A stretch of 64,000 nt of DNA from positions 1 through 64,000 of the forward strand of contig JAKITQ010000008.1 of assembly GCA_021647985.1 (NCBI GenBank), in the 5' to 3' direction. Numbering within the stretch: position 1 is the first letter of the stretch; the number at the start of each line of letters is the position of its first letter. This document shows, one piece after another, positions 52,598 through 61,821 of this stretch. A model generated the notes under the pieces. The model was given only the letters and a program-made list of their open reading frames with translations. It was not told where the DNA came from and ran no database searches. A program made the translations under genes and the position numbers. The DNA comes from Flavobacteriaceae bacterium (lineage in GTDB: Bacteria; Bacteroidota; Bacteroidia; Flavobacteriales; Flavobacteriaceae).

Positions 52598-53215
52598 ATG
52601 GAAGAGTTAGGGAGTTTATTTGTAAGAAGTATTTTTATAGAAAATATGGTATTTGCCTATTTTCTGGGAATGTGCTCTTATTTAGCTGTATCAAAAACAG
52701 TAAAAACAGCAGTTGGACTTGGGGCAGCAGTAATTTTTGTATTGGCAATTACGGTACCAGTTAACTATTTATTAGACACTTATGTGTTGAAAGAAGGAGC
52801 ATTAACTTGGTTAGGTGATGGATATGCAGATATTGATTTAAGCTTCTTAAGCTTTATCATGTTTATTGCTGTAATTGCATCTATGGTGCAGTTGGTTGAA
52901 ATGATAATCGAACGTTTTGCACCAGCACTTTACAGTGAATTAGGTATCTTTTTACCATTAATTGCAGTAAACTGTGCAATTCTTGGAGGCTCACTATTTA
53001 TGCAACAAAAGAACTTTTCAACCATTACAGAATCTGCTGTATATGGACTAGGGTCAGGTATAGGTTTTTTCTTTGCAATTTTAGCTATTGCTTCTATTAG
53101 AGAGAAAATCACATACTCAAATGTTCCTCAACCTTTAAAAGGTTTAGGAATAACATTTATCATTACAGGTTTAATGGCAATTGCTTTTATGAGCTTTTCA
53201 GGAATTAAATTATAA
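52598..53215 (+). CDS. nqrE: Na+-translocating NADH:quinone reductase subunit E
   Basis: This 205-residue subunit is homologous in fold to NqrD. It has [26 protein letters not shown] and [16 protein letters not shown] with the two Cys of the intramembrane iron centre. Six helices, full length, third last in the operon. Confidence 0.95.
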   Translation: MEELGSLFVRSIFIENMVFAYFLGMCSYLAVSKTVKTAVGLGAAVIFVLAITVPVNYLLDTYVLKEGALTWLGDGYADIDLSFLSFIMFIAVIASMVQLVEMIIERFAPALYSELGIFLPLIAVNCAILGGSLFMQQKNFSTITESAVYGLGSGIGFFFAILAIASIREKITYSNVPQPLKGLGITFIITGLMAIAFMSFSGIKL

Positions 53216-53237
53216 TATTTATTAGAATCAGTACAGT

Positions 53238-54530
53238 ATGAATCCAATAGTAGCAAGTATCGTATTTTCTTTATTATTAATACTTATTTTAGTCACCATA
53301 TTATTAGTAGCTAAGGCAAAATTACTTCCATCAGGTAAAGTAAAACTTTTGATTAACGGTCAAAAAGAAATTGAAGTAGAAACAGGTAGTACGCTTCTAA
53401 CAACTTTAAGTAACGAGAAAATATTCTTACCTTCAGCTTGCGGTGGAGGTGGAACTTGTATTCAATGTGAATGTCATGTAATAAGTGGTGGAGGTGAAGC
53501 ATTACCAACGGAAGTGCCTCATTTTACTCGTAAGGAATTGGCAGAAGGAGTTAGATTGTCATGTCAGGTAAAGGTAAAAGCTGATATGGAAATTACTATT
53601 CCAGAAGAAATATTTGGTATTAAAAAGTTTGAAGCTGTAGTTAAGTCTAATTATAATGTTGCTTCTTTTATTAAAGAATTTGTAGTTGAGTTACCTGAAG
53701 ATATGGATTATAAACCAGGGGGTTATATTCAAATTGAAATTCCTAATACAAAAGTGGACTTTAAGAATATGGATATCACAGCGCATCCAAAAGAACATCC
53801 GGGAGAACCCGATAAGTTTAAATTAGAATGGGATAAATTCAATTTATGGCCATTGGCTATGAAAAATGATGAAAATGTAGAAAGAGCTTATTCTATGGCA
53901 TCTTACCCTGCAGAAGGAAGAAACGTAATGTTAAACGTTCGTATAGCTACACCACCTTGGGATAGAGCAAAAAATGGATGGATGAGTGTTAACCCTGGAA
54001 TTGCTTCATCATATATATTTGATAAAAAACCCGGTGATAAAGTTATAGTTTCAGGTCCTTACGGTGAATTTTTTATCAATGAAAGTGATGCAGAAATGCT
54101 TTATGTTGGTGGAGGGGCTGGTATGGCTCCAATGCGATCTCATTTATACCATTTATTCCAAACCTTAAGAACGAATAGAAAAGTTACCTATTGGTATGGA
54201 GGAAGGTCTAAACGTGAGTTGTTTTATGTAGATCATTTTAGAGACTTGGAAAAGGAATTTTCTAATTTTAAATTTTACATAGTACTTTCTGAACCTGCCG
54301 AAGAAGATAATTGGAAAGTAAAGAAAAATGTTGATGATAATGAAGGTGATGGTTTCTTAGGCTTTGTACATCAAGCAGTAATTGATGAATACCTATCGAA
54401 ACATGAAGCTCCTGAAGATCTTGAACTTTATTTCTGTGGACCGCCAATGATGAATAATGCCGTTCAAAAAATGGGAGAAGACTTTGGTATGGCCGATGAA
54501 AATATACGATTTGATGATTTTGGAGGATAA
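53238..54530 (+). CDS. nqrF: Na+-translocating NADH:quinone reductase subunit F
   Basis: This 430-residue entry subunit has an N-terminal helix, a [2Fe-2S] ferredoxin domain with CGGGGTCIQCEC and a later Cys, an FAD domain with RAYSMASYP and an NADH domain (GGGAGMAPMRS, then FCGPPMMN). It oxidises NADH and passes electrons into the complex. It is the last gene of the nqr operon, followed directly by a terminator. Confidence 0.95.
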   Translation: MNPIVASIVFSLLLILILVTILLVAKAKLLPSGKVKLLINGQKEIEVETGSTLLTTLSNEKIFLPSACGGGGTCIQCECHVISGGGEALPTEVPHFTRKELAEGVRLSCQVKVKADMEITIPEEIFGIKKFEAVVKSNYNVASFIKEFVVELPEDMDYKPGGYIQIEIPNTKVDFKNMDITAHPKEHPGEPDKFKLEWDKFNLWPLAMKNDENVERAYSMASYPAEGRNVMLNVRIATPPWDRAKNGWMSVNPGIASSYIFDKKPGDKVIVSGPYGEFFINESDAEMLYVGGGAGMAPMRSHLYHLFQTLRTNRKVTYWYGGRSKRELFYVDHFRDLEKEFSNFKFYIVLSEPAEEDNWKVKKNVDDNEGDGFLGFVHQAVIDEYLSKHEAPEDLELYFCGPPMMNNAVQKMGEDFGMADENIRFDDFGG

Positions 54531-54548
54531 TTAATCTTGTAATAAGAA

Positions 54549-54578
54549 AAAAAAACAGCACCTTGGTGCTGTTTTTTA
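54549..54578 (+). terminator. Terminator behind the nqr operon
   Basis: AAAAACAGCACC and its complement GGTGCTGTTTTT (54551-54562 and 54565-54576) form a 12-bp stem with a 2-nt centre and a run of six T. It begins about 20 bp after the nqrF stop. Confidence 0.85.
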
Positions 54579-54630
54579 GTTTAGATTTAATATTAACGTT
54601 TTATATTTATCAAAATAAAAAGAATCAAAA

Positions 54631-55425
54631 ATGCCTATTTGGTCTATCTTTTTAATAGTAATTGGAATTATTTTTGCTACTATTAGTACTGCTATGTACT
54701 TTATACAAGATACAATGATTTTTCATGCTGAAAAATTACCTGCCAATTATCAATTTTCATTTAATAATAATTTTGAAGAGTTTAATTTAAAAACTGAAGA
54801 TGGTGAAGTTTTAAACGGTTTACTCTTTAAAGCAGAATCGTCAAAAGGCGTTGTAATTTTTTACCATAACCATTCAGGTAATATAGAACATTGGAGTAGA
54901 TCGGCAACGATTTTTTTGAAATTAAATTATGATGTATTATTGAATGACTATAGAGGTTTTGGTAAAAGTACCGGAAAGTACAATGAGCACTTCATGTTAA
55001 AAGATTCTATGTTATGGTATAATTTAATGCTAAAATATTATGCTAAAGAAAAAATTGTTGTTTTTGGTAGAGGTATTGGAGCAACCTTTGCAACGTATGT
55101 AGCTTCTATTAATCAGGTTAAACTATTGATATTAGAATCGCCAGTGTACAGTTTATATCAAACTGCAAAAGCGCATTATCCTTATTTACCAATTAATTTG
55201 ATCTCGAAGTATAGGTTTGAAACTTATAAATATATAAATAAAGTCTCTTGTAAAATCTATATTTTTCACGGAAAAAAGAATGATTTAGTACCCTATAATA
55301 ACAGTGAAAAATTACATGAATTAGTTACAGATAAAAGTACCTTGTATTTAATTGATGATGGTAATCATTATAATTTGGTAAACAATGAAACCTATATCAA
55401 CAAAATTAGTAAGATGCTAAAATGA
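54631..55425 (+). CDS. Alpha/beta hydrolase (BEM46/YqkD-like), membrane-anchored
   Basis: This 264-residue protein has an N-terminal membrane helix (about 5-25), then an alpha/beta-hydrolase domain: FYHNHSGNIEHWSR (the HxxGN-type oxyanion loop), LNDYRGFGKSTG, GRGIGATFATYVA and YIFHGKKNDLVPYNNSEKL, with a later DDGNHYNL His. In GRGIGA the nucleophile Ser of the usual GxSxG is Gly-Ile-Gly, so the classic catalytic Ser is not seen at this position. It may be inactive as an esterase or have an altered mechanism. Confidence 0.78.
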   Translation: MPIWSIFLIVIGIIFATISTAMYFIQDTMIFHAEKLPANYQFSFNNNFEEFNLKTEDGEVLNGLLFKAESSKGVVIFYHNHSGNIEHWSRSATIFLKLNYDVLLNDYRGFGKSTGKYNEHFMLKDSMLWYNLMLKYYAKEKIVVFGRGIGATFATYVASINQVKLLILESPVYSLYQTAKAHYPYLPINLISKYRFETYKYINKVSCKIYIFHGKKNDLVPYNNSEKLHELVTDKSTLYLIDDGNHYNLVNNETYINKISKMLK

Positions 55426-55609
55426 CATTATTTATTTCTATAAAGTATTGTGTCTTCGTATAATTTTGAGTTATGAATGTTAAGTTAAAAGTTAAAAGTT
55501 AACGTGAGTTGTCTTATTTAAACATTGTTGACTAACTAGATACAAATCAATTAGATACTAAACAGAAGAGGCTATTGTAGGTAAATAAAATACCCAATAA
55601 AACGTATAA

Positions 55610-55647
55610 AAAAAGATCGTTTAAACAATTGTTTAAACGATCTTTTT
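55610..55647. terminator. Bidirectional terminator between the hydrolase and ompA-like genes
   Basis: A perfect 17-bp stem (AAAAAGATCGTTTAAAC and its complement) with an AATT loop and A/T tracts on both sides, between convergent genes. The stretch 55426-55609 holds nothing else of note. Confidence 0.85.
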
Positions 55648-55674
55648 GTTAGATATAAATCAATTGAAGTTTGA

Positions 55675-56502
55675 TTACTCTGGTTTTTGCTCCAAAATAT
55701 CAAAGAACTGATCTAATTTTGGTAAGATAACAATTCTTGTTCTTCTATTGGTTGATCTGCCAGCGGCAGTATCATTAGTCGCTAATGGTACGTATTCACT
55801 TCTACCGGCAGCAATTAATCTTCCTGGATTAACCGCATAATCATTTTGTAATACTCTAACCACTGCAGTTGCTCTTGCAACACTTAAATCCCAGTTGTCT
55901 TTTAAGCAGTTTGTATTGATAGAAACATTATCTGTATAACCTTCTACTTGAACTTCCATATCTGGTTTGCTATTAATTACGGTCGCAACTTTTCCAAGAA
56001 CTTCTTTAGCTCTGTCAGAAACTGTAGCGCTTCCACTTTTAAATAACATTTTGTCAGCTATTGAAATATAAACAACTGTTTTTTCAATTTCAATTTGAAT
56101 ATCTTCATCCTGAATACCAGCAGCAAGATCTTTTTTCAATTGAAAAGCTAAAGCCAAGTTGATAGAATCTTTTTGAGTCATTGCTGCACGAATACCATTG
56201 ATGTATTTGTCTTTTTCACTCAATTGAGAAATAACTTCCTTAATATTATCAGAAGAAGATTGTGTCAATACAGTTAAATTTTCAACTTGTTTTAAAGACC
56301 TTGACTTATCTTCTTTAAGTAATTCATTTAAAGAAGTCAAATGATCTTTTTCAATCAAACAGGTTTGAAGATCAGCCTTTGCGTCGACTAAATCTTGTTT
56401 TGTTTTTCCATTTTGAGCTTCTAAATCGGCATATTTTTTTGACGATACGCATGAAGTAAGAAAAAGTGAGAGCACAATGGATGCAAAAAGTAATTTTTTC
56501 AT
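55675..56502 (-). CDS. OmpA-family lipoprotein with coiled coil
   Basis: This 275-residue protein has a lipobox (LTSC, Cys about residue 18), a long coiled-coil stretch (about 25-115) and a C-terminal OmpA peptidoglycan-binding domain. The domain has VEGYTDNVSI, KDNWDLSVARATAVVRVL, RLIAAGRSEYVPLATN and RSTNRRTRIVILPK. It likely links the outer membrane to peptidoglycan. The OmpA domain has the usual Asp and Arg that bind diaminopimelate. Confidence 0.9.
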   Translation of the reverse strand: MKKLLFASIVLSLFLTSCVSSKKYADLEAQNGKTKQDLVDAKADLQTCLIEKDHLTSLNELLKEDKSRSLKQVENLTVLTQSSSDNIKEVISQLSEKDKYINGIRAAMTQKDSINLALAFQLKKDLAAGIQDEDIQIEIEKTVVYISIADKMLFKSGSATVSDRAKEVLGKVATVINSKPDMEVQVEGYTDNVSINTNCLKDNWDLSVARATAVVRVLQNDYAVNPGRLIAAGRSEYVPLATNDTAAGRSTNRRTRIVILPKLDQFFDILEQKPE

Positions 56503-56636
56503 AATTTATTTGTAATTTTAATGTGATTGCAAAATTATTAAAAATTTCGCACAATTAATAATAAAGCGCTTAAAATATCAATACAAATCTAAGATAAAAC
56601 TTATCTTTGAATGTTAAAGTATTGATAATTTTTATT

Positions 56637-57632
56637 ATGAAAAAAATTATAGTGTTTTTTGCGTTTTTCTTCTTTATAGCGTGTGATAATAAGGATAATA
56701 CAAAATATTTTAAGTTAGAAGGTCGAGCGCTTGGAACAACTTACCATATAACGTATAAACAAACGAATAAAATTGGATTAAAGAAAATAGATAGTTTAAT
56801 TTTTTTGGTGAATAAATCCTTATCTACTTATATACCAAATTCTGATATATCTAAAATAAACAAAGGAGATACAACTGTTGTTATAGACGAAATGTTTCAA
56901 GAGGTATTTAAAAAATCAGAAAAAATATACAAAGAAACTAATGGTGCTTTTGACCCTACTATTGGTGTTTTGGTAAATGCATGGGGGTTTGGTCCAGGTA
57001 AAGAATTGAATAATTTAAATAAAAAGCAAATAGATAGCTTGTTATTATATGTTGGCTTTGATAAGCTTAGTATTAAAAATAATAAGGTTTATAAAAAATA
57101 TACGCAAACCTATTTAGATTTCAATGCCATTGCAAAAGGCTATGCAGTTGATATCATTGGTAGGTTTTTAGAATTAAATAACAGCAATGATTATTTGGTT
57201 GAAATTGGAGGTGAAATTAGAGCAAGAGGAAAAAATGATAAGGGTTTATTGTGGAAAATAGCGATCGAAAAGCCTAATTTTGACGGATCAAGATCTTTTC
57301 AAACTGTATTGGAGCTTAATAATGAATCTATTGCAACATCTGGTAATTATCGTAAATTTAAAATTGATAAAAAAACAGGTGAGAAATATGCACATACAAT
57401 AGATACCAAAACCGGATATCCAAGTAAAAGCAATTTATTAAGTGCTTCAGTTATTGCCAAATTAGATTGTGCTGATGTTGACGGTTATGCCACAGCTTTC
57501 ATGGCTATGGGTTTTGAAAAAAGTGTGATTTTTTTAGAAGAACATACCCATTTAAAATCTTTTTTAATTTATAGTGATAAAAACGGAAAAATAAAGACTT
57601 ATACAACCAAAAATTTAATCACTGTTAATTAA
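56637..57632 (+). CDS. apbE: FAD:protein FMN transferase ApbE
   Basis: The ATG at 56637 is preferred because it gives a lipoprotein signal (IVFFAFFFFIAC); the frame is open from an earlier start at 56607. This 331-residue enzyme covalently attaches FMN to Thr in SGxT motifs. It carries GTTYHITYK, GAFDPTIG, DFNAIAKGYAVD, GGEIRARG, SGNYRKF, HTIDTKTGYPSK, and the metal-binding ADVDGYATAFMAMG. The neighbouring nqrB and nqrC carry the target motifs. It is separated from nqrF by two genes and is divergent from the OmpA-like gene. Confidence 0.92.
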   Translation: MKKIIVFFAFFFFIACDNKDNTKYFKLEGRALGTTYHITYKQTNKIGLKKIDSLIFLVNKSLSTYIPNSDISKINKGDTTVVIDEMFQEVFKKSEKIYKETNGAFDPTIGVLVNAWGFGPGKELNNLNKKQIDSLLLYVGFDKLSIKNNKVYKKYTQTYLDFNAIAKGYAVDIIGRFLELNNSNDYLVEIGGEIRARGKNDKGLLWKIAIEKPNFDGSRSFQTVLELNNESIATSGNYRKFKIDKKTGEKYAHTIDTKTGYPSKSNLLSASVIAKLDCADVDGYATAFMAMGFEKSVIFLEEHTHLKSFLIYSDKNGKIKTYTTKNLITVN

Positions 57633-57686
57633 ATAGGTTTGCTATTTAAAAATAAAATATTTTATAAAAGGTGTGATTAATAAAAA

Positions 57687-57724
57687 TGTGTCAGACTTAT
57701 AATAATAGGAATAAATCTGACACA
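57687..57724 (-). terminator. Hairpin downstream of the YceI gene
   Basis: A 9-bp stem (TGTGTCAGA, complement TCTGACACA) with a 20-nt loop. Read on the minus strand it is followed by a T-rich stretch, so it probably ends the YceI transcript. Confidence 0.5.
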
Positions 57725-57741
57725 CAAGGGTAATACACAAA

Positions 57742-58296
57742 TTAATATTCAGCAACAACGCTAATTTCAATTGTTTTAGCAATATTCGTTGAAGGTTTCC
57801 CATCCTTAAACGCAATACCATAATCTTCTAAAGTCAAATTGAATTTGGAATTTAAAACTATGTTTGCTCCTTTTACAGTAATCGTTGCTTTTTCATTGAT
57901 ATTTTTAGTTTCTCCATGAATCGTCATAGTGCCTTCTACTTGTATGTTATAAGTACCGTCACTTTTAAAATCAACATCTGATAGATTGGTTATTTTTCCT
58001 TTTAACTTTGATTTAGGGAATTTTTTAGTGTCTAAAAACTTTTTACTATTGTAATGCTGTTGCATTTTGGCTTTCTCAAATTCATAACTCTGCATGGGAA
58101 TCGAGAAAACTATTTCGCCAGTGGCTGTGTTTATCGTTCCAACCGATTTATAATTGTTTGCTTCAATATCCTCAATAGCAGTATGAGAATAAAATTTGAA
58201 ATGTGTTTTTTTGCTAACAAGTTTACTTTCTGATTGTGCTATTGCCGAAAAAGAAAAAGTGATTATAATTAGTAAGGGTAAAATTGAGTTTTTCAT
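57742..58296 (-). CDS. YceI-family periplasmic protein
   Basis: This 184-residue protein has a signal peptide (about 1-20, ending AIAQ) and a lipocalin-like YceI domain: the ITNLSDVDF, GTYNIQVEGTMTIHGETKNI and KFNLTLEDYGIAF blocks match this family, which binds isoprenoid-like lipids. Gap to the OB-fold gene is 38 bp, so the two are likely co-transcribed. Confidence 0.88.
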   Translation of the reverse strand: MKNSILPLLIIITFSFSAIAQSESKLVSKKTHFKFYSHTAIEDIEANNYKSVGTINTATGEIVFSIPMQSYEFEKAKMQQHYNSKKFLDTKKFPKSKLKGKITNLSDVDFKSDGTYNIQVEGTMTIHGETKNINEKATITVKGANIVLNSKFNLTLEDYGIAFKDGKPSTNIAKTIEISVVAEY

Positions 58297-58334
58297 TTTA
58301 GTTTAGAATTTAATTATTAATTATTGCTTTATTT

Positions 58335-58808
58335 TTAATTTATTAAACTGCATTTTTCAAGTATTACATTTTCGTACATCTCTAGATCTTCGTCATAATT
58401 TGCGCCTGCTCGAATAACGCCTTTTACAGTAACACTCTGACCTTCTTTAAGGCTTGAAATAGATTCGTTGGTTTTTTGAGTAAAAGTACAGGTTACACCC
58501 GCTTTGGCATTTTCATCTTTAAATAGTATAACTTTTTGGTTGTTAAAATCTGTTGAAATATTAGCAATTTCACCCGTAATCTCAATAATTTTTGATTCAC
58601 CTTCATCATCCAAATATTTGTCATTTGCAAGATTAGGATCTTTTAAGTATTCATCAACAATACTTGTAGCTGTTAACTGATAATCTGTAGAAGTATTTTG
58701 TACATTACGATGTGGCATGTTAAACATATAGTAGGCTATTCCACTTACAATCAACACCCCAACAACTAGAATAGTTAGAGTACTTTTTATGATTTTATTT
58801 TTTGTCAT
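58335..58808 (-). CDS. Membrane-anchored OB-fold (tRNA_anti-like) protein
   Basis: This 157-residue protein has one N-terminal helix (about 8-28) and a C-terminal OB fold of the tRNA_anti-like type: SKIIEITGEIANI, KVILFKDENAKAGVTCTF, GQSVTVKGVIRAG. The family is often next to YceI genes in Bacteroidota, as here. Its function is not established. Confidence 0.75.
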   Translation of the reverse strand: MTKNKIIKSTLTILVVGVLIVSGIAYYMFNMPHRNVQNTSTDYQLTATSIVDEYLKDPNLANDKYLDDEGESKIIEITGEIANISTDFNNQKVILFKDENAKAGVTCTFTQKTNESISSLKEGQSVTVKGVIRAGANYDEDLEMYENVILEKCSLIN

Positions 58809-58987
58809 AATAATTTGTTTGAATCAATAGACAATAAAATTGTTTATTCATTACAAATATATTTAGAAAAAATACTACTGAATTGATATTCAATAGTTTG
58901 TAAATTTTAATTGATATGGGTACTCGTTTTTAGTTCAAGTAAAATGAAAGTTTTTAATGTTTTTTAACAAAATATTAAAAGTGTGTA

Positions 58988-59018
58988 TAAAAAAATCCTG
59001 TCATAATGAACAGGATTT
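58988..59018 (-). terminator. Terminator behind the DUF4837 gene
   Basis: AAATCCTGT (58993-59001) pairs with ACAGGATTT (59010-59018). On the minus strand the stem is followed by a T run. It lies 35 bp after the stop codon of the minus-strand DUF4837 gene. Confidence 0.75.
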
Positions 59019-59053
59019 GATAAAATAAAATACGATTGGAAATTAAACCTATT

Positions 59054-60025
59054 CTAATTGATATTTACAGTTTTTAAAATGGCTTCCATTTCAAAAACAT
59101 AATCACGTTTTTTTGCTGAAGGAGAATAACTAAATCCTTCGATAATTAAAATTCGATTATTTTTTTTGTCGTTAATAGCATAACTAATAAATGGTCCACC
59201 CATATAATCTCCATCTACAATCCAAAGTCCCCTAGATTCCATAGCCTCCAAGCCCAATATTTTAACCTCTTTGGTAATTGGTTTGAATTGAGGTTCTGTT
59301 CTCATATAAGTATTTTCAAACTGACCAGGAATATATTTTTCACCAATAGAATCTCTGTATTTAATAATGTTTTCTACACTTAAAGTATCATTGGGTGAAA
59401 AAGGTATTTCATATGCAATAATGTTTAATAAACCTTTGCTAATCGTATTTCTAAACCATAAAAATGTTCCATCATCTTCCACTTGTTTATATCCTGACGG
59501 AATTCTTAAGGAAAAATTTAATGTATTAAATGTTTTAAACGTTTTTCGGTCGTAGGATTTTCGTTTTAAAGTTTTTTGATAAACAATTAAATCGTTATCC
59601 TTAAAAGTAGAAATAATTTCATTTTTATGTGATCTAATGTTTTCAATTAATGCTTCTTTGTTTTCCGACAAAATAGAAAGTGTTATTTGTGGACTGGCAT
59701 AAATATTGGAGTTGCTATAAAAATTTCCTTTTTTATCATAACCAACAAACATAATGTTACGAGAGCGTTTAAATAAAGATGTAAATGTTTCAGGGGGAAC
59801 TTGATTTATTGAAAATTGAGCCTCTTCTTGGGGTAATCCTTCTATAGGTTCTGCGATGATCTCACGTAAGGCATCACCAACTTCACCTTGCCAATCCGAG
59901 TTTTTAATAACAATCAAAACATGATTTATACGCCCGGTTGACCCTACCAAGGTTAATTTATCATCTTTTTCACAGGAGGAAATAATGATAAAAAGTAATG
60001 CAATTAGGGTTATTTTTTTTAGCAT
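59054..60025 (-). CDS. DUF4837 lipoprotein
   Basis: This 323-residue protein has a lipobox (ISSC, Cys about residue 18) and the DUF4837 pattern: an N-terminal GRINHVLIVIKNSDWQGEVGD and a C-terminal half with GLWIVDGDYMGGPFISYA and an LIIEGFSYSPSAKKRDYV end. The family is specific to Bacteroidota, and its function is unknown. It lies 24 bp beyond the lytic transglycosylase gene, so it may share its transcript. Confidence 0.85.
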   Translation of the reverse strand: MLKKITLIALLFIIISSCEKDDKLTLVGSTGRINHVLIVIKNSDWQGEVGDALREIIAEPIEGLPQEEAQFSINQVPPETFTSLFKRSRNIMFVGYDKKGNFYSNSNIYASPQITLSILSENKEALIENIRSHKNEIISTFKDNDLIVYQKTLKRKSYDRKTFKTFNTLNFSLRIPSGYKQVEDDGTFLWFRNTISKGLLNIIAYEIPFSPNDTLSVENIIKYRDSIGEKYIPGQFENTYMRTEPQFKPITKEVKILGLEAMESRGLWIVDGDYMGGPFISYAINDKKNNRILIIEGFSYSPSAKKRDYVFEMEAILKTVNIN

Positions 60026-60049
60026 TTAGTTTGATTTTAAAGAAGCCAA

Positions 60050-61669
60050 TTAATATATTTTTAATTTGGTTCCTGGTTTCAGACTTTTAGTACTCCAAAT
60101 ATTGTTCCATTCTTGGATTTGTGCTACAGAAACTTTTGGATATTTTTGAGAAATCAACCACAAAGAGTCTCCTTTTTTAACAGTATAAGTAGTGTATTTA
60201 CCTTTTGGAAGTGCTTTTTTAGATTTGGTTTTTGTACTTTTTTTCTTGCTAGTTGCGTTACTTGCCATTGCATTTCTAGGATATATTGTCAAGCGTTGAC
60301 CTACTCTTAAATTATTAGACTTTAATCTGTTCCACCGTTTGATACTGCTTACAGATACACCATATCGTTTTGCTATTTTACCTAGGTAATCACCGCTTTT
60401 TACTCGATATCTAATTCGATCATTCGCCTCAAAATATTTTGGAAAAGGTTTTTCTCGTTTGGCATCATCTGCTTCCGCGAAAGCGTAAATTTGGGCTTCG
60501 TTTGAAACAAACTTACCCACTAAGTGTTTTGGAATAGTTAAAGTGTAATTTTTATCCTTTACTAAAGGAATAATATTTAATTTATACTGTGGGTTTAACA
60601 TTTCCAACAACTTATTGTCTGTTTCCAGGACTTTGTTTACCTGTTCAAATGTAATTTGCCTTTTTACAACAATGGTATCTGTTTCAAATGTGTTGAGCAT
60701 TTCATTGGTGGCATGCAGGTTATGTTCTTCTGCATATTCAAAAATATATAAAGTTGCATAAAAAGCAGGTAAATAACCGGCTGTTTCGCGTGGTAGATAA
60801 TGTCTTATATTCCAATAGTTCTTTTTACCTCCAGACCGTCTAATAGCCTTATTTACATTGCCCGGTCCGGAGTTGTAGGCTGCCAATGCAAGATCCCAAT
60901 CATTAAAAATACTATATAGTTTGGAAAGATATTTACATGCGGCCTCTGTTGACTTTATGGGGTCACACCTTTCATCAACGTAAGAACTAACATTTAAATC
61001 ATACATCATACCAGTACTATACATAAATTGCCAAAGGCCTTTAGCCCCTACACGAGATTTTGCATTTGGCTTTAATGCAGACTCAACAATTGCAAGATAT
61101 TTTATCTCAAGCGGAATATTATATTTATCAAGTTGCTCTTCAAAAAGTGGAAAATAGTATTTGGCTCTTCCCATTAAATTGGCTAATGTTTCTGGCCTGT
61201 TTTTTAAATAATGTTTGATTATTTTTTCTAAAGAAGGATTGTATTCAATATCAAAAGGTGTATTGCTATTTAAAACTTCCAATCGTTCTTTTAATAGTTC
61301 GGTTGAAAAATTTTTGATCACTAAATTGGCACCAATTGTATCTTGTGGTAGAATTATTAAAGAGCTATCCACCAAAGAATTTTTTAAGGAAAGCATCCAT
61401 TTTTTATCGAATTCACTGGCCTCTACATGGTCAATTAGTGTAATATTTTTTCCAGAAATTAGAGTAGTATCTAATTTTATAGTGTCAATTGTAGAATTAA
61501 TTAACAAATTGTCAACAATTTTTTGTTTGTTGTTAATTAAAACACTGTCTTTAGTTTTTAGGTTTTCTTGAGAAAATCCACTAAAAATTACAAATAATAA
61601 AATTATTATTGTTATTTTCTGCATTAAATTCATTTTCATCTTGTTTGTTTTCAATATGTTCTGTTTCAA
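60050..61669 (-). CDS. Membrane-bound lytic transglycosylase (MltD-like) with LysM repeats
   Basis: This 539-residue protein has a signal peptide (about 12-34, start uncertain among three nearby Met codons). The SLT domain has the catalytic Glu in YLAIVESALKPNAKS, GAKGLWQFMYSTG and AAYNSGPGNVNKAIR. Two LysM domains follow: YRVKSGDYLGKIAKRYGVS and YTVKKGDSLWLISQKYP. It cleaves peptidoglycan glycan strands with formation of 1,6-anhydro-muramic acid. This is a standard Bacteroidota MltD-like layout. Confidence 0.92.
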   Translation of the reverse strand: MKQNILKTNKMKMNLMQKITIIILLFVIFSGFSQENLKTKDSVLINNKQKIVDNLLINSTIDTIKLDTTLISGKNITLIDHVEASEFDKKWMLSLKNSLVDSSLIILPQDTIGANLVIKNFSTELLKERLEVLNSNTPFDIEYNPSLEKIIKHYLKNRPETLANLMGRAKYYFPLFEEQLDKYNIPLEIKYLAIVESALKPNAKSRVGAKGLWQFMYSTGMMYDLNVSSYVDERCDPIKSTEAACKYLSKLYSIFNDWDLALAAYNSGPGNVNKAIRRSGGKKNYWNIRHYLPRETAGYLPAFYATLYIFEYAEEHNLHATNEMLNTFETDTIVVKRQITFEQVNKVLETDNKLLEMLNPQYKLNIIPLVKDKNYTLTIPKHLVGKFVSNEAQIYAFAEADDAKREKPFPKYFEANDRIRYRVKSGDYLGKIAKRYGVSVSSIKRWNRLKSNNLRVGQRLTIYPRNAMASNATSKKKSTKTKSKKALPKGKYTTYTVKKGDSLWLISQKYPKVSVAQIQEWNNIWSTKSLKPGTKLKIY

Positions 61670-61821
61670 AACGATAAAAGTAACACAAAATTTTAATCAG
61701 AAGTTATTTTTATCATTTAAATATCTTTAGTTTGGTTCTCAGGTGTAAATATTTTACATCATTAATATAAATCAACATTTTTTTTAATTACCTATTTCCA
61801 ACCAGACACTATATAATAGGG

